This document shows, in pieces, positions 39,694 to 49,412 of a stretch of DNA of 64,000 nucleotides. Every line of letters starts with the position of its first letter. Position 1 is the first letter of the stretch. Below the pieces are notes generated by a model that worked only from the letters and a program-made list of their open reading frames with translations, searched no databases and was not told the DNA's origin. A program made the translations under genes and the position numbers. This DNA is from Candidozyma auris (taxonomy: Eukaryota > Ascomycota > Pichiomycetes > Serinales > Metschnikowiaceae). The stretch lies in assembly GCF_003013715.1 (NCBI RefSeq), contig NC_072812.1, positions 2,604,001 to 2,668,000 on the forward strand, in the 5' to 3' direction.

Positions 39694-39917
39694 GACATAA
39701 TCTTGATCACTCCGGGAGATTGCAGTATTTCTAGAAAGGCTGTGACGTTCACAAAATCAGGCTACTGGAGAATCGCTGGTACGTGCTCGCTGTCTTGCCT
39801 GTCAAGCACATCTACCCGTAATATTCTTAATTGACAACTTGTTTAATCGCATTCTTTTTTTTTTTTTTCTTCAGTGTCACGGATTTTCCAAAGAAGCACG
39901 GCATTAGCCTATTGACT

Positions 39918-40100
39918 ATGGATTTTGTATTTCAATTAGAGTGCTCAGCCGATTCTGGAAATTGTGATCTTACTGCAATACAGGTTGCATCCATCAAGCG
40001 ACTAATTGAGAGTCTTCAGCAGGTGTCCACAGAAAAGGTTCGAAGTGCAATATCACTTGAATCCAATCCAAAACTTGAGCTGCGCGAGGAATTGACGTGA
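39918..40100 (+). CDS. small ORF of unknown function (60 aa)
   Basis: From the first in-frame ATG the ORF codes 60 aa (MDFVFQLECSADSGNCDL, then an amphipathic helix and a Glu-rich end). I recognise no family. The frame is open further upstream across a T-run and a CTTCAG (ending near 39874) that resembles a splice acceptor, so it could be the last exon of a small spliced gene; no clear branch site or donor was found. Confidence 0.3.
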   Translation: MDFVFQLECSADSGNCDLTAIQVASIKRLIESLQQVSTEKVRSAISLESNPKLELREELT

Positions 40101-40733
40101 TCCTCGCATCAATAGCTTTAATTCAACATGTTGAGTATATCCTTGACGGGCTTGAGTTCCGACGCCTCTCTTTTGACTATTAAATGCTCAACTAAAGTTT
40201 TTGTGAACTACTTGACCACGTCTTATATAGGATTTTCAATTTCAGCGCCTCAAACTCTGAAGAATAGTTTTATTGACGCTCGTCCTCGTTGAAATCGCGA
40301 TGATTATGTTCATCAGTTTCGTGTCATATAATGCTTGATGTGCGTGATTAATCGCGGTTTTCGTACAACTGTATCACCTAGCTTTATGCTGCGAAAAAGT
40401 TTTTGATTGCAAAAGAATCATTTTGAAGAAGCATGTATGTCGACTGCTCATGATATTCCTGGATCTAGTTGCAACATGGTGGCACAAAAAGAAGGCTCAT
40501 TGTGCTGATCCTGTCAGTCCCATTTTGAAAGTGTCAGCGAATGGAGACATAAAAGCAGCTTGGCATAATATGAGAATTGAACTCACACTTATCTAACCTA
40601 TCTGACGACCTGCTTCAATTAGTGAAGTCCGTCGTTGTAGAAGCAAGCCGGTTGGATTGATACTTAGTCTGCACTTCTGCTTGAGGGGAAGATCACACAT
40701 ATTGGAGATCGAAATGATGATTCACTAAATAAA
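40101..40733. other. gap before ABP1 3' end
   Basis: 633 bp between the small ORF (+) and the ABP1 stop (-). No ORF, tRNA or snoRNA box set was recognised. Confidence 0.5.
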
Positions 40734-42491
40734 CTAATTTTGTAATTTTACGTAGTTTGCTGGAAACAAACCCACTTCACCAGTCTTGGCACGCTTGCCA
40801 GACCACCAGTTGTCGTCGACAAATTCGATATCGATGATACGTTCGCCTTCTTCAAACTCGATTTCGTTATCTTCATCTCTCTCATAAGAGAACTCAGCAA
40901 CAGCTTCTTTAGCCGTCTTGCTTGAGGTGTCTTCATCTGAGGAAACCTTGCCGATTTTCTCCATCTCACCGTCGTTGATTATCGTAACATATGAAGCGGG
41001 AAATAGACCCAGCTCACCAGTTCTTTCATTTGTACCACTCCACCATTCCTCATCAACAAACTCAATGTCAACAATGACATCATCTTCCTTAAAATCAACT
41101 TCGTTATCTTCATCTTTATCGTAATCGAAGCTCGCTTTCGCCATTATAAGCTTCTTTTCTTCAGTCGCATCAGCAGGTGAGATTCTCGAAGGTAAACGCG
41201 GAGGTTGCGAAGAATGTACGGCATTAGTTGAATCGTCTTCTTTTATTCCGCGTGCTCCAACCGGCAAATCTTCTTCAAGCACATCTGCTCCAGTTGCTTT
41301 CTGGAAAGTTTGATCGAGTTTCGAACTGATATCATCAATGGATACTGCTGAGTCGTGCTTCTGAATACTGTCATCTTCCAAACCAGCAATACCAGATTCT
41401 TCTCCTGACGTGGAGTCCCGGCCAGATCTAACATCTTTGTACATTCCCTTTTTTTCCGCCCACAATTGTGCGGGAGTTTTTCCTCCTGTTGAGCCAAAAT
41501 CTCTGGACATTCCACTAATGACTTTATCTGCCCTCTTTGGCAGAGGACTACCCATTGGTTTGGACCCGAATGTAGCGTTAGACGACTCCTTTGCTGCTGC
41601 GGTATAGCGGCTTGCGACAGATCCAGCGACTTTTGGTTTAGGCAAGGAAGTTAGGCGCCCATCAACTAATGCGTGCTCGTTATCCGCGTCACTCGAGATA
41701 ACTTTTGCCTGCACTGGAGTGGAGCTTTTGACATCAAGCTTCGATTTAGATGACACTGTGTCCGACTTCTGCTTTCGCAATTCCTCGATGTTGACCTTCG
41801 TCGGTTTATACGCTGATGGTGTCAGCTCCAAAGGTTGCTTTTCAAAATCCCTGATCTCTAATTCTTTTTCTCCATTCCACCCATCGTCTTCTACTTCTTT
41901 ATTTGGACTATTCGAGGGTCTTACTTTCGAAGACTGATTGGAGGGGACATGAAAAACGGGTTTTCCCGTTGATTTTGGAATGAATGGCCTCGAATCATCC
42001 TTTCCAGACGAAGAAGTCAGCGGAATTTGCTTCTTAAAATCAGTCTTGAAGTCGTTTTCGATGGCCCGGGCAGTGTACCTCGCCCCTGCAGCAGCAGCTA
42101 TCCTTGAGACAAATTCGTCCAGATTTAAGTCATCCAGATCGCGAGCAGTAATTTGGACGTGGTACCCATTCAAGGTTTTGGAAACATCGGCAAAGTTTGC
42201 TGCGAACGACAACCTCAACTTAGCGGGAGCATTATCCGGACACCAACCAACTAGCAAGTTCTTTGACACATCAGATCCTGGTACAGTCACTTTTGCTAAT
42301 CCGAACTGTATTACGCCATCAGAAAACTCCTCAATGAAGTCCTGAAGGGAACCCAGGGCAACGTTGGAAACTTCTAAAGTCGAATTCTTGTTGACAGAAA
42401 AAACAACATAAGTAGCCTTATCTCCTTGCACAACCTTTTCATAAGCTTCTTTGATAGACCTAGAGTTTGTGGATAAATCAATCCTTTCCAT
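40734..42491 (-). CDS. ABP1: Abp1 actin-binding protein with two SH3 domains
   Basis: The product is 585 aa. Abp1 binds F-actin at cortical patches and activates Arp2/3. Residues 1 to about 140 are the ADF-homology domain (QFGLAKVTVPGSDVSKN, GYHVQITARD). The middle is Ser/Lys-rich and disordered, with a proline-rich PPRLPSR. Two SH3 domains follow, at about 450-505 and 529-585, nearly identical in their core (DIEFVD, WWSG, GLFPA). S. cerevisiae Abp1 has only one SH3. The ATG at 42491 is preceded directly by 12 A residues in the mRNA sense. CTG codons 119 and 124 fall at polar sites. Confidence 0.95.
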   Translation of the reverse strand: MERIDLSTNSRSIKEAYEKVVQGDKATYVVFSVNKNSTLEVSNVALGSLQDFIEEFSDGVIQFGLAKVTVPGSDVSKNLLVGWCPDNAPAKLRLSFAANFADVSKTLNGYHVQITARDLDDLNLDEFVSRIAAAAGARYTARAIENDFKTDFKKQIPLTSSSGKDDSRPFIPKSTGKPVFHVPSNQSSKVRPSNSPNKEVEDDGWNGEKELEIRDFEKQPLELTPSAYKPTKVNIEELRKQKSDTVSSKSKLDVKSSTPVQAKVISSDADNEHALVDGRLTSLPKPKVAGSVASRYTAAAKESSNATFGSKPMGSPLPKRADKVISGMSRDFGSTGGKTPAQLWAEKKGMYKDVRSGRDSTSGEESGIAGLEDDSIQKHDSAVSIDDISSKLDQTFQKATGADVLEEDLPVGARGIKEDDSTNAVHSSQPPRLPSRISPADATEEKKLIMAKASFDYDKDEDNEVDFKEDDVIVDIEFVDEEWWSGTNERTGELGLFPASYVTIINDGEMEKIGKVSSDEDTSSKTAKEAVAEFSYERDEDNEIEFEEGERIIDIEFVDDNWWSGKRAKTGEVGLFPANYVKLQN

Positions 42492-43101
42492 TTTTTTTTT
42501 TTTGCGTTCAGCAACAGTGTTCACAATGGGTGACTGAGAATACGTGTCAGATATTGGGAACCTCAGGAAACCGGCACTAAACGCACTGGCCCACAACTCG
42601 TGCGTTGCCGCACTTGTACGCAAATGGAGAAGTCTCAGTATGAGGTTGTGCTTTACACAGCAGACAAATATAGGTCGAAAGAGAAAGAAATTTCGTCAGA
42701 TGTCAAATTTTCATGATGTTGACTAGAAATATTCTTAAAGAATAGTAGGGGTTCTCATATTCCCCCTAGTGCTCTTGTATATATCTTTACATAGCTTAGC
42801 ACAAAAATCAAGATAAATGGCAGGGTAAACAGGAGTAAAATAAGGAAAAAATAATAAAAATTAAGAATGGATAGTTTTCCAGTCCGAGAGTGAGAACTTT
42901 GACTCATTGTTTCAAATCTGCTTACAACTGTTCGCTCAAAACGAAGGCAGCTCAGCGCACCCGGGATCTTGTGCATTGCAAAGCGTTGGGATAGATATCA
43001 AGGCTATACGTAAACCCTCTCAAGATCGAACCTTTCTTGAAAACTTGCACATCAAATAAATTATCGATGTTATATTCATGCAAAACACTAATAAGCGGGT
43101 G
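42492..43101. promoter_or_regulatory. ABP1 promoter / EMC6 3' region
   Basis: 610 bp between tandem minus-strand genes, beginning with an A12 (mRNA sense) leader run at 42492-42503. It contains one small membrane-protein ORF, listed separately. Confidence 0.5.
42755..42976 (-). CDS. possible small single-span membrane protein
   Basis: An ATG ORF of 73 aa (50 aa from the internal ATG at residue 24). The C-terminal half is one strong hydrophobic helix (NFYYFFLILLLFTLPFILIF) followed by a short basic tail, like a tail-anchored protein. I recognise no family. AT-rich DNA can produce such a stretch by chance, so this stays tentative. Confidence 0.3.
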   Translation of the reverse strand: MHKIPGALSCLRFERTVVSRFETMSQSSHSRTGKLSILNFYYFFLILLLFTLPFILIFVLSYVKIYTRALGGI

Positions 43102-43401
43102 TTACTGAATCAACGCGTAGGTAAGACACCATATCATAACGTATCCCGGCAAATTAGCTAAAAGACCCCTCAAATAAATTTGCCTTCCAGGAGTTCTATA
43201 AAATTGTTTAGAACCTTCGCAACACATGAAATGAAATGACGTGTTAGTCAAAGTAATACCCACCAAGTAGAAAGCACATCCCAAATGACTTTCAAGACAA
43301 AGGATTCCACTGGCAACACCCAATGTCAATGACATAATATCTTGAAACCTTTCAAGTTTATAAATATTATGCTGTTCATTATGAAATGATAGAGTCGTCA
43401 T
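43102..43401 (-). CDS. EMC6: Emc6, ER membrane protein complex subunit 6
   Basis: The product is 99 aa (S. cerevisiae 108). EMC inserts tail-anchored and multipass proteins in the ER; Emc6 lines the membrane cavity. Family blocks: a first helix LGVASGILCLESHLG and the C-terminal GYVMIWCLTYALIQ. I use the first ATG, 43401; 39 open codons upstream lack an ATG and look like leader. Confidence 0.9.
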   Translation of the reverse strand: MTTLSFHNEQHNIYKLERFQDIMSLTLGVASGILCLESHLGCAFYLVGITLTNTSFHFMCCEGSKQFYRTPGRQIYLRGLLANLPGYVMIWCLTYALIQ

Positions 43402-43581
43402 TTGTTGTTGAGAATGACTTTCATAGGATTCTCTCCAAACTTTAACTTCCTTGATAAATATTAAATACACGTGACTAAACTCACGCTCCGCTTGAGGATG
43501 TCTCGCCGCTGTCGCCACCGCTATTCTAATTCAATCGACGGTAGAACAACGGGAGGGCTCCCATAGACAACTCCTCAATTG

Positions 43582-46500
43582 ATGTCATTTATTCCTAATG
43601 CAGCAGACTTAAATTCTCTTAGACAATACCTATTCAGTCTTCCTTCAAGACTGAATTTTATATTCACTGAGGATGTCAAGCTTGAACTTCGAAAAAGATT
43701 GTTTTTTGCAGTCTCCAGCAATGGCTTATACCTTGATCTTTTTTTCCCGGAGCTATTTAAAAGAGAAAATGACCCCATTGATCATCTCGAATCTGACTTG
43801 CAGTGGCTGCTTTTGAAATACGTTGCATTAACCTCCAAACTTCAGCATAACGAGGGAAGAGACCATCATGCTTATCACACTGATCTGCCATGTGCTCGGG
43901 TATTCCGAAGAGGTGAACCTATCTATAAATGCTTGACATGTGGCTTTAATGACACATGTGCCCTATGTTCAAATTGTTTTCAAGCGGAAAGTCATGAAGG
44001 TCATAACATTAGTATCTCAATTTGCGTCAGAGAGAATGGCGGCGTTTGTGACTGCGGTGATCCCGAAGCTTGGGTAAAGGATTTTCGCTGTTTATATTAT
44101 GAAACGAATGAGGTTTTTGAAAGATTGAGACATTTGGTGCCGACTTCAAATTTAAAAGAGACCTTGCTGAGTACAGTTGGAATCCTACTAGATTTCATTG
44201 TAGATGTAATGTGCCAAAGCGATCAACAGTTTTTGTCTCCTCAAGAAGTCTTCACAAGCATTGAATTGCACACCAAGAATCGTGATCTCGATTCCAAGAA
44301 GTACGGATTTTCTGACCTGAGCCTGGTCACTGACACGCTTTCAGAAAAGTACTCACTCATAGTCTACAATGATCAGATCCGCCACTTTCGTGACGCTGTG
44401 CAACGAATACATTTAGCCAGCAAAAAAGTCCCAGAATTTGCTGAGATGGTAGCAAGACGCATTCAAAGTCATGGCCGTGCAACCGTGATAAGATCCAAAA
44501 ACGTCAATGTACTATTTGAAAGACAAAAACTTCTTAATGCAACAGGTTTGTCGTCTTGCATAAGGAACGCTCGTGACGAATTTAGGGAGGAAATGTGCCT
44601 TGAGATCATACAATGGCTTGAAAGTATTTCATCATGCGACTTAATGAAGGCCAATGAGCTCTTAAGAGATCTTTTTTGTAGGGCTTTTTGCTTAAAGTGG
44701 AATCGGGGCGTGTTATCGGATAATGCTGTGTTATCCAGAGACGAAAATATAGCGCAACTAAGCGGTACTTTTGGACTTCCACGAGCGTTCACGCGTGAAG
44801 TGAAACCAGGGAAATGGAACATCGACTCGCGGCCGTGGGATCATATCAATCATCTTTGGGAAGAATGTGGCTTGGTTGTTAAGAATATAAGGAAAGAGTC
44901 CAACATGGATTCGAGATTTCAATTTTTAGCATACTTAGACATACGCTTTTGGAAAGCATTCAGACTTGCTTTGCATACCATGTATGCAACAACCCTAATC
45001 ACTAATCTTAAGTGGAAAGGGATGATTTGCTATCAATATTGCGCTGTCTATCCTCACATATCAGATATGTTCTTGAACCTTGACGGAGATCCCGAAATGA
45101 ATGTTATGTGTACTCTATCTTGTCAACTTTTCATATCTCCTTCGAACTCATATGCTATGCTCACGAAAGGAGATGTTACGCGAATCTTTCGATCCATTTA
45201 CGGTTTCCTAAAGACCGGGCACACGCACTCATCGCAATTAGATTCCAATCACGACATATGTTTGGCAAGTCTTAAGAATCGCAGATGGGGACAGCTATTC
45301 TTTGACATCGGTTACATTATTTCCCGTGGCCAGAATTACAATGTGGCACTCAATGACGAGATAATTCCAATGACTTGCGATTTGCTATCCTTGTTTCAAG
45401 GTAAGCCTACAATGAGAAGAGAAGTGCTTAATCACGTTGAGTATGAAAATTCCGACTACACCGCTTTCTTTCATGCTATTCCAGTGATTTACCAATTGGC
45501 AGAATATATCGCTCAGTGTTTCAGAAATGTACCGGATCACTCGAGACGTAGAGCTGTTCTCGAAGGAGCAATATTCTACGTAATACGATTTATTCTCAGC
45601 CTTGAATTCATTATACCGAAGGCAAAAGAGCACAATGAGGTAGATTATGGGCCCATTGACTATCAAAATGATGGTACACAACCACTTGTTAGCTTTTTAC
45701 ACCCACTTCACCTGTTCCTCTCTTGGCTTATCGAATACACTGCTTTTGATGACAGAGACGCATTGATCACATTGTTTGCGAATGTTGCAGATAATTGTTC
45801 AAACTTCAAATCCTTGACGGAGTCAGTGAACACTCTTTTTCATTATCCTATACAATCGATTGCTCTCGCGGCCCAAGTGAAGACCGGCTATTGGGTTCGG
45901 AATGGATTTAGCGTGAAGAACCAATATCAACTCTATAAAAGTACTGGTTTACGCGAGCAAGGTTTCATCCGTGACATATTTTTGACTCAAATATATCTAA
46001 TTTGCCATGATGCTGATATGGCCATCAACGAAATCTTGAAAATTTGGCTTCTAAATGATGACATTGGGCAATGTAATGACTCTTACGAAGCTACGGTTTT
46101 ACCGTATATCCTCGATGAGTGTTTACATTTTTTTCTTCGCATTATTACGGAGGGTTTGTTCATGAAAAGACTCACGGATCATGAGATTATTCAAACCAAA
46201 ATCGAAGAAGAAATTATACATCAATTATGCTTAGGCCTGATGACTTATTCAAAACTATGTTCTCAACTTCCAGATCACATTGTTTCGGAAAGAGATTTTG
46301 AAAATGTATTGAAAAAGGTCGCTGATTTCAACAAACCGAGGTCAGGAAAAGAGGCAGGGACCTTCCTGTTGAAAGAAGAATTTTATGATAAAATCAATCC
46401 TTATTATCATAATTACTCTCTGAATAAGAAGGATGAGGCTGTCAAGATTGTGAAGGAAAGAATACGAAAAAAAACGAATCAACCTTTGAATGAAGTTGTG

Positions 46501-49182
46501 ATCAATCCATTGTCTACCAGATGTGCTAGGCGAGGACTTTTCAGATACCTCGGGAACTTCGTCACTGCAAGTAAATTTGTCGAATTTCTACTGAGATGCA
46601 TTCATTTTGTGGTTCTTAAGAAGCCAGAGAAATTTGATGGGCTTTTTGATACCTTACTACATGTGGTACACTCAAGTGCGATGGAAATCAATACTGATAC
46701 AAAAGAATCATTTTGCCTGAAGTCTCTTGATATGGCACTTAGTGGCCTGGCTTCTTTAGTATCTCTATTGTACTTTGCATTACGCAAGAATGAGTTTTTA
46801 GAGCATCATGCCAAGATTCGCGCCATCTTTGAGTGTTTCAACGAGCAAGTGGCTGATTTTCATAATAGAATGCCTCATGTGGTGCATGGCTATGATAAAC
46901 GTTTGCTTTGTGACCCAAGTGTCATTGCGACTGAAAACGATTTTGAGCGTAAAAAAAGACTAGCACAACAAAGGCAATCCAAACTCATGGCTAGATTTAA
47001 GAAGCAGCAGTCGCTGTTTCTTGAAAGAAACAATCTTGCAGCAGAGTATAGCGATGCGGAGATGGAGGACACAAATAGCGAAGGTTGGAATTTCCCAGGA
47101 GCTCATTGTATACTCTGCCAAGACACCGCTGAAGATGCCGGCCCATTTGGGTTGGTGGTTCACATTTCTAGGTCATCGGAGTTTAGAGATGTGCCATTTG
47201 ATGACAAGTACTGGTTCTTGAAAGCTTTCTCCGATAGCTGTGACTTAAATAAACCATCAAGTGATTGGGCGCCGGAGATACAATCTGAACCATTTAAAAA
47301 GTTTATGGCTAATAATGAGGAACAGTGCGTCATCGGACCAGGATTCCCCAGTTCGGGCCACGTTAGAAACGAGTTAGTTTCTCTGACATGCGGTCACGGA
47401 ATGCATTTCAATTGCTATGTTCAATTCCTCGCGAGTAATCGATCGCGATCAAACCAAATCACGAGAAACACTCCCGATAGTATTGATCATCGTGAATTTT
47501 TATGTCCGCTTTGCAAGGCTCTTAATAATATGTTTCTACCAGTTTTGTGGCTGGCTAATAATCGATCAATGAGGAAGTTTATCAAAAAGGATGAACTGAA
47601 AGGTGATGCGTTTCAGACATTGACAAACGCGGACTCTCACAGCGGACTATGGCGAAAAGAATTTTATAATGCTGCCTTGAAAGATTTGAAGTCCTTTTCA
47701 ATATTGACATGCGCAGCCACGGACGTCATCATTCAGAACTCTGATAACTCCTCGTCTAACGAGCATCAGCTTTTCCGTATCCTTCTTTCAAACATGTTTC
47801 AAAATCTATCACTCTTGACTTTTCCACAAATTTTAAAGGCCGATTCATCGGAAATCCTTGTAAATACAATCAAATCTACGGAAATAAGTCTACGTGGAGT
47901 CCGTTGCACATTTGGATTGGTATTTCAAGGTATTTCGAATAATAGCCTTATAAATCTAAGAGCATTGAATGAGTTTAGGGTAACATGTCTCTTAATGAAG
48001 GTATCCTATCATGTGAAAAGCTCGCTCAACAAGCAAGACACCCAGGAGAAATTGCTTGCTAACCTCCTATGTCTTTCAGAAGAGAGGCTCAGTGAATCCA
48101 TTGTTGACCTAGATTACTTCAAATTATTGGTGGACGTTCTCCCTTTGCCAACAGCCGGCTTTACCTTTTTTGAAATCCTCAATACTTGTTACATTGGTCA
48201 CATAGTACAATGTTTGTTTAAAATTTCCGCAAATATTGTCGAAAAACGATATTTCAAGAACGAGAATTTCAATATCCTAGACGTACCTTTCTCGAGTTTT
48301 ATTACTCCAGAGGACTCTGCCTCAGCACATTACCTTTTCAGGGAACTCGTAAAAACAGGCGCGTTTGGTTTTTACAGCGAAGACATAATGGTTAGTCCGC
48401 AACTAGGCTATGTGATCTTCTCCATGTTACTTAAAAGTGTTACGCCCTTTTTGCGTCGAGCTTCGATCTATGCTTTCATAAATTGTCCATCGGATTGTGA
48501 TCTTGATCATCAAGCACAACACAGGAATGAAGCTGATCTACTCTGCTCATTTTTTAATTTACCAAGTCTAAATGAAATTCTCAAGCGGATGGCACATGAG
48601 AACTCCCTGGCATTCTCGAAGGAAAGAAGAGTTTTTGATAATTTCACAAAATTCCTTGAACAAAATGCCGCTACATTTGCGGATAGCTCGGTTTTATACA
48701 GACAGCTTGAGTATCCTGGTATAGTACTGCTCGTTAGGTTGCCAGAGAGATTAGATGACTTCTTCACGAGGTTTTATTACCTGGAGAAACACGATTTTCC
48801 GCATCTATCCGTCGAGAATCCAGCAATTTGCATGTTTTGCGCCGACGTGAAGGATTTACAAAGGACGGCTCTTGGCAGCCCTCACGGACAATGTAACACT
48901 CACTACAAAAAAGAGTGTCGGAATAGTGTTGGAATCTTTCTCCTTCCGAAGGAAAGGTCTCTTCTACTACTCAGCAACAACGGTGGATCTTTTCATCCCA
49001 TACCGTATCTAGATCTGCACTTTGAGGTTGCTGGTGATAACAAGAAGACCAAGGCTGTGTTTTTGCTGTCGAAGAGATATGAGGACTTTACGAAAGGTCT
49101 TTGGTTGCAGCATAACATATCAAACTACATCGTTCGAAGACTTGATGGAGTTATCGACGCAGGAGGCTGGGAGACGCTATGA
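43582..49182 (+). CDS. UBR2: Ubr2-like UBR-box E3 ubiquitin ligase
   Basis: The product is 1866 aa (S. cerevisiae Ubr2 1872). Ubr2 works with Rad6 and Mub1 to degrade Rpn4. The UBR box lies near residues 110-175 (GEPIYKCLTCGFNDTCALC, GGVCDCGDPEAW). The ClpS-like second site is degenerate: NDQIRHFRDA where the neighbour has NDEYHNYDEA. The RING-H2 is at about 1170-1320 (CILCQ, CGHGMHFNC, CPLC) with a long insertion, and a cap domain forms the C-terminus. I call it UBR2 rather than UBR1 because the type-2 N-degron pocket is lost and an acidic residue in the UBR box is Asn (FNDT against YDET). ATG at 43582. Confidence 0.85.
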   Translation: MSFIPNAADLNSLRQYLFSLPSRLNFIFTEDVKLELRKRLFFAVSSNGLYLDLFFPELFKRENDPIDHLESDLQWLLLKYVALTSKLQHNEGRDHHAYHTDLPCARVFRRGEPIYKCLTCGFNDTCALCSNCFQAESHEGHNISISICVRENGGVCDCGDPEAWVKDFRCLYYETNEVFERLRHLVPTSNLKETLLSTVGILLDFIVDVMCQSDQQFLSPQEVFTSIELHTKNRDLDSKKYGFSDLSLVTDTLSEKYSLIVYNDQIRHFRDAVQRIHLASKKVPEFAEMVARRIQSHGRATVIRSKNVNVLFERQKLLNATGLSSCIRNARDEFREEMCLEIIQWLESISSCDLMKANELLRDLFCRAFCLKWNRGVLSDNAVLSRDENIAQLSGTFGLPRAFTREVKPGKWNIDSRPWDHINHLWEECGLVVKNIRKESNMDSRFQFLAYLDIRFWKAFRLALHTMYATTLITNLKWKGMICYQYCAVYPHISDMFLNLDGDPEMNVMCTLSCQLFISPSNSYAMLTKGDVTRIFRSIYGFLKTGHTHSSQLDSNHDICLASLKNRRWGQLFFDIGYIISRGQNYNVALNDEIIPMTCDLLSLFQGKPTMRREVLNHVEYENSDYTAFFHAIPVIYQLAEYIAQCFRNVPDHSRRRAVLEGAIFYVIRFILSLEFIIPKAKEHNEVDYGPIDYQNDGTQPLVSFLHPLHLFLSWLIEYTAFDDRDALITLFANVADNCSNFKSLTESVNTLFHYPIQSIALAAQVKTGYWVRNGFSVKNQYQLYKSTGLREQGFIRDIFLTQIYLICHDADMAINEILKIWLLNDDIGQCNDSYEATVLPYILDECLHFFLRIITEGLFMKRLTDHEIIQTKIEEEIIHQLCLGLMTYSKLCSQLPDHIVSERDFENVLKKVADFNKPRSGKEAGTFLLKEEFYDKINPYYHNYSLNKKDEAVKIVKERIRKKTNQPLNEVVINPLSTRCARRGLFRYLGNFVTASKFVEFLLRCIHFVVLKKPEKFDGLFDTLLHVVHSSAMEINTDTKESFCLKSLDMALSGLASLVSLLYFALRKNEFLEHHAKIRAIFECFNEQVADFHNRMPHVVHGYDKRLLCDPSVIATENDFERKKRLAQQRQSKLMARFKKQQSLFLERNNLAAEYSDAEMEDTNSEGWNFPGAHCILCQDTAEDAGPFGLVVHISRSSEFRDVPFDDKYWFLKAFSDSCDLNKPSSDWAPEIQSEPFKKFMANNEEQCVIGPGFPSSGHVRNELVSLTCGHGMHFNCYVQFLASNRSRSNQITRNTPDSIDHREFLCPLCKALNNMFLPVLWLANNRSMRKFIKKDELKGDAFQTLTNADSHSGLWRKEFYNAALKDLKSFSILTCAATDVIIQNSDNSSSNEHQLFRILLSNMFQNLSLLTFPQILKADSSEILVNTIKSTEISLRGVRCTFGLVFQGISNNSLINLRALNEFRVTCLLMKVSYHVKSSLNKQDTQEKLLANLLCLSEERLSESIVDLDYFKLLVDVLPLPTAGFTFFEILNTCYIGHIVQCLFKISANIVEKRYFKNENFNILDVPFSSFITPEDSASAHYLFRELVKTGAFGFYSEDIMVSPQLGYVIFSMLLKSVTPFLRRASIYAFINCPSDCDLDHQAQHRNEADLLCSFFNLPSLNEILKRMAHENSLAFSKERRVFDNFTKFLEQNAATFADSSVLYRQLEYPGIVLLVRLPERLDDFFTRFYYLEKHDFPHLSVENPAICMFCADVKDLQRTALGSPHGQCNTHYKKECRNSVGIFLLPKERSLLLLSNNGGSFHPIPYLDLHFEVAGDNKKTKAVFLLSKRYEDFTKGLWLQHNISNYIVRRLDGVIDAGGWETL

Positions 49183-49412
49183 ATTTTATTTTTCAAAATC
49201 CATTCTGAATTTTCGAATTTTGTTTCATCGCTTCATTATCTTATCCTCGTAGCTATTCATTTGCTCTCCCGCTCCCTTTCGCTTTCCGTTCTAAATTAGT
49301 TTCTGTTTCAAATGAGCTCAAAAGCTTCTCTACACCGACAATTCAGTATCTCCTCACCTGTATCAACCAAAGGTCGACTCCAGCGGGCCCTCGGGACAAA
49401 TCAAGCGACCTT
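49183..49412. other. convergent UBR2/UBR1 intergenic
   Basis: 230 bp between the two stop codons, T-rich on the + strand from about 49186; it must hold both transcription end sites. Confidence 0.5.
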
